Of a DNA stretch of 6,487 nucleotides, positions 4,344 through 6,487 are shown in pieces. Positions within the stretch are counted from its first letter, which is position 1. Every line of letters starts with the position of its first letter. The stretch lies in the NCBI GenBank assembly GCA_023422555.1, contig JAFAGQ010000412.1, positions 1 to 6,487 of the forward strand, read 5' to 3'. The stretch comes from Pseudomonadota bacterium (lineage in GTDB: Bacteria > Pseudomonadota > Gammaproteobacteria > Burkholderiales > Burkholderiaceae_B). Below the pieces are notes generated by a model. The model made no database searches and had not been told where the DNA came from. It saw only the letters and a list, made by a program, of their open reading frames with translations. Both the position numbers and the translations under genes were made by a program.

Positions 4344-6487
4344 TCAGAAGGAAAGCGAAACCGACGCTTTCACGGTTCTGCCATTACCCGCAGTCAACTG
4401 GTTGAATGTGGGTGAAACCGTTGCCCAGTAGCGTTTATTGAAGACGTTGTCCACGCCGAAACGGAACGTTGTATCTCTGCCTGCCACTTTGGTTGTGTAG
4501 CGGGCACCCAGGTCAACACGTGTCCACGCTGGAACGGATCCGGTGTTTTCCTTGTTAACGTATTGAGAACCACGGTGCGTCACATAACCCTGCAGTGTCA
4601 GACCGGGCGCAAACGCGGGATCCCATTCAGCACCCATTGTTGCCTGGAATTTAGGCACACCCGCGGCACGATTACCGTCATAAAGACCGTCCTGCGTTTT
4701 TGTCAGGCGAGCGTTCATGAAGGTAACACCACCAACCAGGCGAACGTGTTCAACAGGCTGACCGTACACGCTCAGCTCGACACCACGATTGCGCTGTCTT
4801 CCTGCCGCGCTGAAAACGTTGCTTACGCTATCCAGGTAGAATTCGGGTTTTTCCAGCTGAAATGCCGCGAGACTGGCGCCGTAGTCACCCATATCGAATT
4901 TGATACCGGCTTCAATCTGTTTGGTGCGTGCTGGCTTGAACACTTCGTTGCGATTGTCTGCTGTCAGCGGCGCGGTTTCTCCGCGGGTCAGACCTTCGAT
5001 GTAATTGGCGTACAGAGAGATGTTTTTCGTGGCTTTGAACACTACGCCAGCGAATGGCGTGACCACAGACTTATCGTAGTCAGACGAAGCCGTGCCCGTG
5101 TAATCGTAAGCCGTGTAGCGCAGATTCTGATGGCGCGCGCCCAGGGTCAAGAGAATTCGGTCATCCAGAAATGAGAGCGTATCGGATAAAGCGATACTTT
5201 GCAGAATCGTACGATCGACCTTGGTGGGATGATCGATTTCACCACCAGAGAAGGTAACGGTGTCTGGGTACGGACTATCGAAAGGATTGAAGATGTCCCG
5301 ATCCTGGCTGGCGTAGAACTCATAGGCAGTGTGATTGCTGCTACGCATGGAAGACACACCCAGATTCACCAGGTGACCGACAGAACCAGTAACAAATCGT
5401 CCGCGCAGGCCGACCTCGCCGGTGACGGAATTACGGATATACGGTGTCCGCAAGGGGTTATTGTAGCCAATGCCATTTTCATCGACATTGGCTCCCGCAT
5501 AGAGGCCGTCTTCCTTATCCCGGCTGTAACCAAGCGCCGCATAAGCCATCCAGTCTTCGTTCAGATCGTATTCGACCCGGGCTACGCCGTATGTGCTCTG
5601 CAGTTTTGACCATGCCCAGGGCTGCGCATAATTTGTGCTGGTGGAAGGCGCATCTGGCACACCGCTACCCGTCAGATTGATGGTGGGACGAGTCTGGTCA
5701 TAGCGGATGTTCTGATAGCCGACATCCAGAGAGGCGCGCAGACGTTCGCCGCGATAATCCAGTCCCAGTGTGAGGACAGACGTTCTGGCATCGCCATCCT
5801 TGACAGGTGCTTCCCCATCACGGTGCGCTGCGTTGACGCGGATACCGAATTCACCCGCATCGCCCCAGCGGCGGCCGATGTCAACACCGCCACCGATCTG
5901 TCCGCGACCCGTGTAGTCAACGTCCAGACGCGTCAGCGGTTCATCTGTGCCGCGTTTTGGCTGGATATTGATCAGACCGCCCAGGCCACTGCCTCCAGGG
6001 GCAGCACCATTCAGGAAGGCGCTGGCGCCCTTGAAGATTTCTACCCGCTCGATCATCTGTGTAGGCAGAACCTGACGAGGCAGAATGCCATACAGGCCAT
6101 TGAATGCCAGGTCATCGTTGTTCAGCGGAAAGCCGCGAATCACAAACGTTTCGGCGAAGTTGCCATAGCCATTGCCGACCTGTACTGTGGGATCGTTCTT
6201 GATGGCCTCACCCAGCGTACGCGCCTGCTGATCGGCAATCAGCTGCGACGTATAGCTGTTGACAATGAAGGGAGAGCTCATATTATCTGCATTTCCCAGT
6301 ATCCCGGCCTGTCCGCCCGTGGCAACCTGCCCGCCCGCATAGGTAGGCGGTGTGGGGGCGGACACGGAATTGTTCTCATCTGTGGCCGTGATGGCTTCGA
6401 GCTGAGCGGCTTGTGTTGCTGAAGGCGCGGACACCGTTTGCGCATAGACAGACGTCCAGCAGGCAAACAAAGCCAGTGGCAATGCGC
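4344..6487 (-). CDS. TonB-dependent siderophore receptor, missing its first residues
   Basis: This is an outer-membrane ferric-siderophore receptor, energised by TonB-ExbBD. At least 713 codons are visible; the true start lies right of the window. The in-frame TTG at 6482 falls inside the signal peptide and is not a likely start. Residues counted from that TTG: the end of the signal peptide with cleavage SVYA|QT after 14, a possible TonB box (LEAITATDE, 28-36), a Gly/Pro-rich linker, then the plug domain at about 70-175 with RTLGEAIKNDPTVQV, FVIRGFPLNN, MIERVEIFKGASAFLNG and GGLINIQPKR. The 22-strand barrel follows, with late blocks such as QIEAGIKFD, RNRGVELSVYG, FGVDNVFNKRYW, and a C-terminal LSF ending in the Phe typical of barrel insertion. 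No N-terminal signalling (STN) domain is visible, so it is a plain transporter. The siderophore class cannot be told. Any Fur box would lie outside the window. Confidence 0.93.
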   Translation of the reverse strand, partial: ALPLALFACWTSVYAQTVSAPSATQAAQLEAITATDENNSVSAPTPPTYAGGQVATGGQAGILGNADNMSSPFIVNSYTSQLIADQQARTLGEAIKNDPTVQVGNGYGNFAETFVIRGFPLNNDDLAFNGLYGILPRQVLPTQMIERVEIFKGASAFLNGAAPGGSGLGGLINIQPKRGTDEPLTRLDVDYTGRGQIGGGVDIGRRWGDAGEFGIRVNAAHRDGEAPVKDGDARTSVLTLGLDYRGERLRASLDVGYQNIRYDQTRPTINLTGSGVPDAPSTSTNYAQPWAWSKLQSTYGVARVEYDLNEDWMAYAALGYSRDKEDGLYAGANVDENGIGYNNPLRTPYIRNSVTGEVGLRGRFVTGSVGHLVNLGVSSMRSSNHTAYEFYASQDRDIFNPFDSPYPDTVTFSGGEIDHPTKVDRTILQSIALSDTLSFLDDRILLTLGARHQNLRYTAYDYTGTASSDYDKSVVTPFAGVVFKATKNISLYANYIEGLTRGETAPLTADNRNEVFKPARTKQIEAGIKFDMGDYGASLAAFQLEKPEFYLDSVSNVFSAAGRQRNRGVELSVYGQPVEHVRLVGGVTFMNARLTKTQDGLYDGNRAAGVPKFQATMGAEWDPAFAPGLTLQGYVTHRGSQYVNKENTGSVPAWTRVDLGARYTTKVAGRDTTFRFGVDNVFNKRYWATVSPTFNQLTAGNGRTVKASVSLSF

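Noticed and set aside
4563..5174. A 203-codon open frame on the plus strand inside the receptor gene
   Set aside because: It is antisense to a well conserved TonB-dependent receptor barrel, resembles no family I know, and has composition typical of a shadow frame.
5823..6422. A 199-codon open frame on the plus strand opposite the receptor plug region
   Set aside because: It mirrors the highly conserved plug domain on the other strand and has no recognisable domain; the receptor explains the sequence.

Overview
The window is ordinary-looking proteobacterial chromosome of moderate GC. It carries six genes, two of them cut by the window edges, with short intergenic gaps. The protein styles suggest a betaproteobacterium of the Burkholderiales: a UxaA-type dehydratase, a short 'low affinity iron permease' protein, a chromosomal AmpC, an Ivy-type lysozyme inhibitor and a TonB-dependent siderophore receptor. 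Moderate GC rather than the high GC of Bordetella or Achromobacter would fit a genus such as Advenella or Alcaligenes. This placement is inference from protein style and base composition, not from a search.

Layout from left to right. Positions 1-903 (+) hold the C-terminal 300 residues of an altronate/galactarate dehydratase-family enzyme. A 198-bp gap between convergent genes follows. Positions 1102-1533 (-) encode a small two-helix membrane protein of the low affinity iron permease family. A 156-bp divergent region, rich in small palindromes, leads into 1690-2889 (+), a complete class C beta-lactamase. Only 2 bp after its stop comes the stop of a tail-to-tail gene at 2892-3332 (-), which encodes a periplasmic lysozyme inhibitor of the Ivy family. 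A 145-bp AT-rich divergent region separates it from 3478-4257 (+), a membrane PAP2-family lipid phosphatase. An 86-bp convergent gap holds a strong inverted repeat that probably terminates the gene to its right. That gene, 4344 to the window end (-), encodes most of a TonB-dependent siderophore receptor whose first residues lie outside the window.

Two themes can be read from the content. The central part (AmpC, Ivy, PAP2 phosphatase) concerns the periplasm and cell wall: destroying beta-lactams, blocking host lysozyme or controlling lytic enzymes, and dephosphorylating membrane lipids or polyprenyl carriers. The iron permease homologue and the siderophore receptor point to iron. The left end belongs to sugar-acid catabolism and is probably unrelated. 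No mobile element, CRISPR array, tRNA or rRNA was seen. No wholly new system is evident. The most noteworthy points are the ampC-ivy tail-to-tail pair with no room for a terminator, an ampC without an adjacent ampR but with a lac-operator-like palindrome in its leader, a near-identical 13-bp repeat on both sides of the iron permease gene, and the repeat-built hairpin at 4273-4312.
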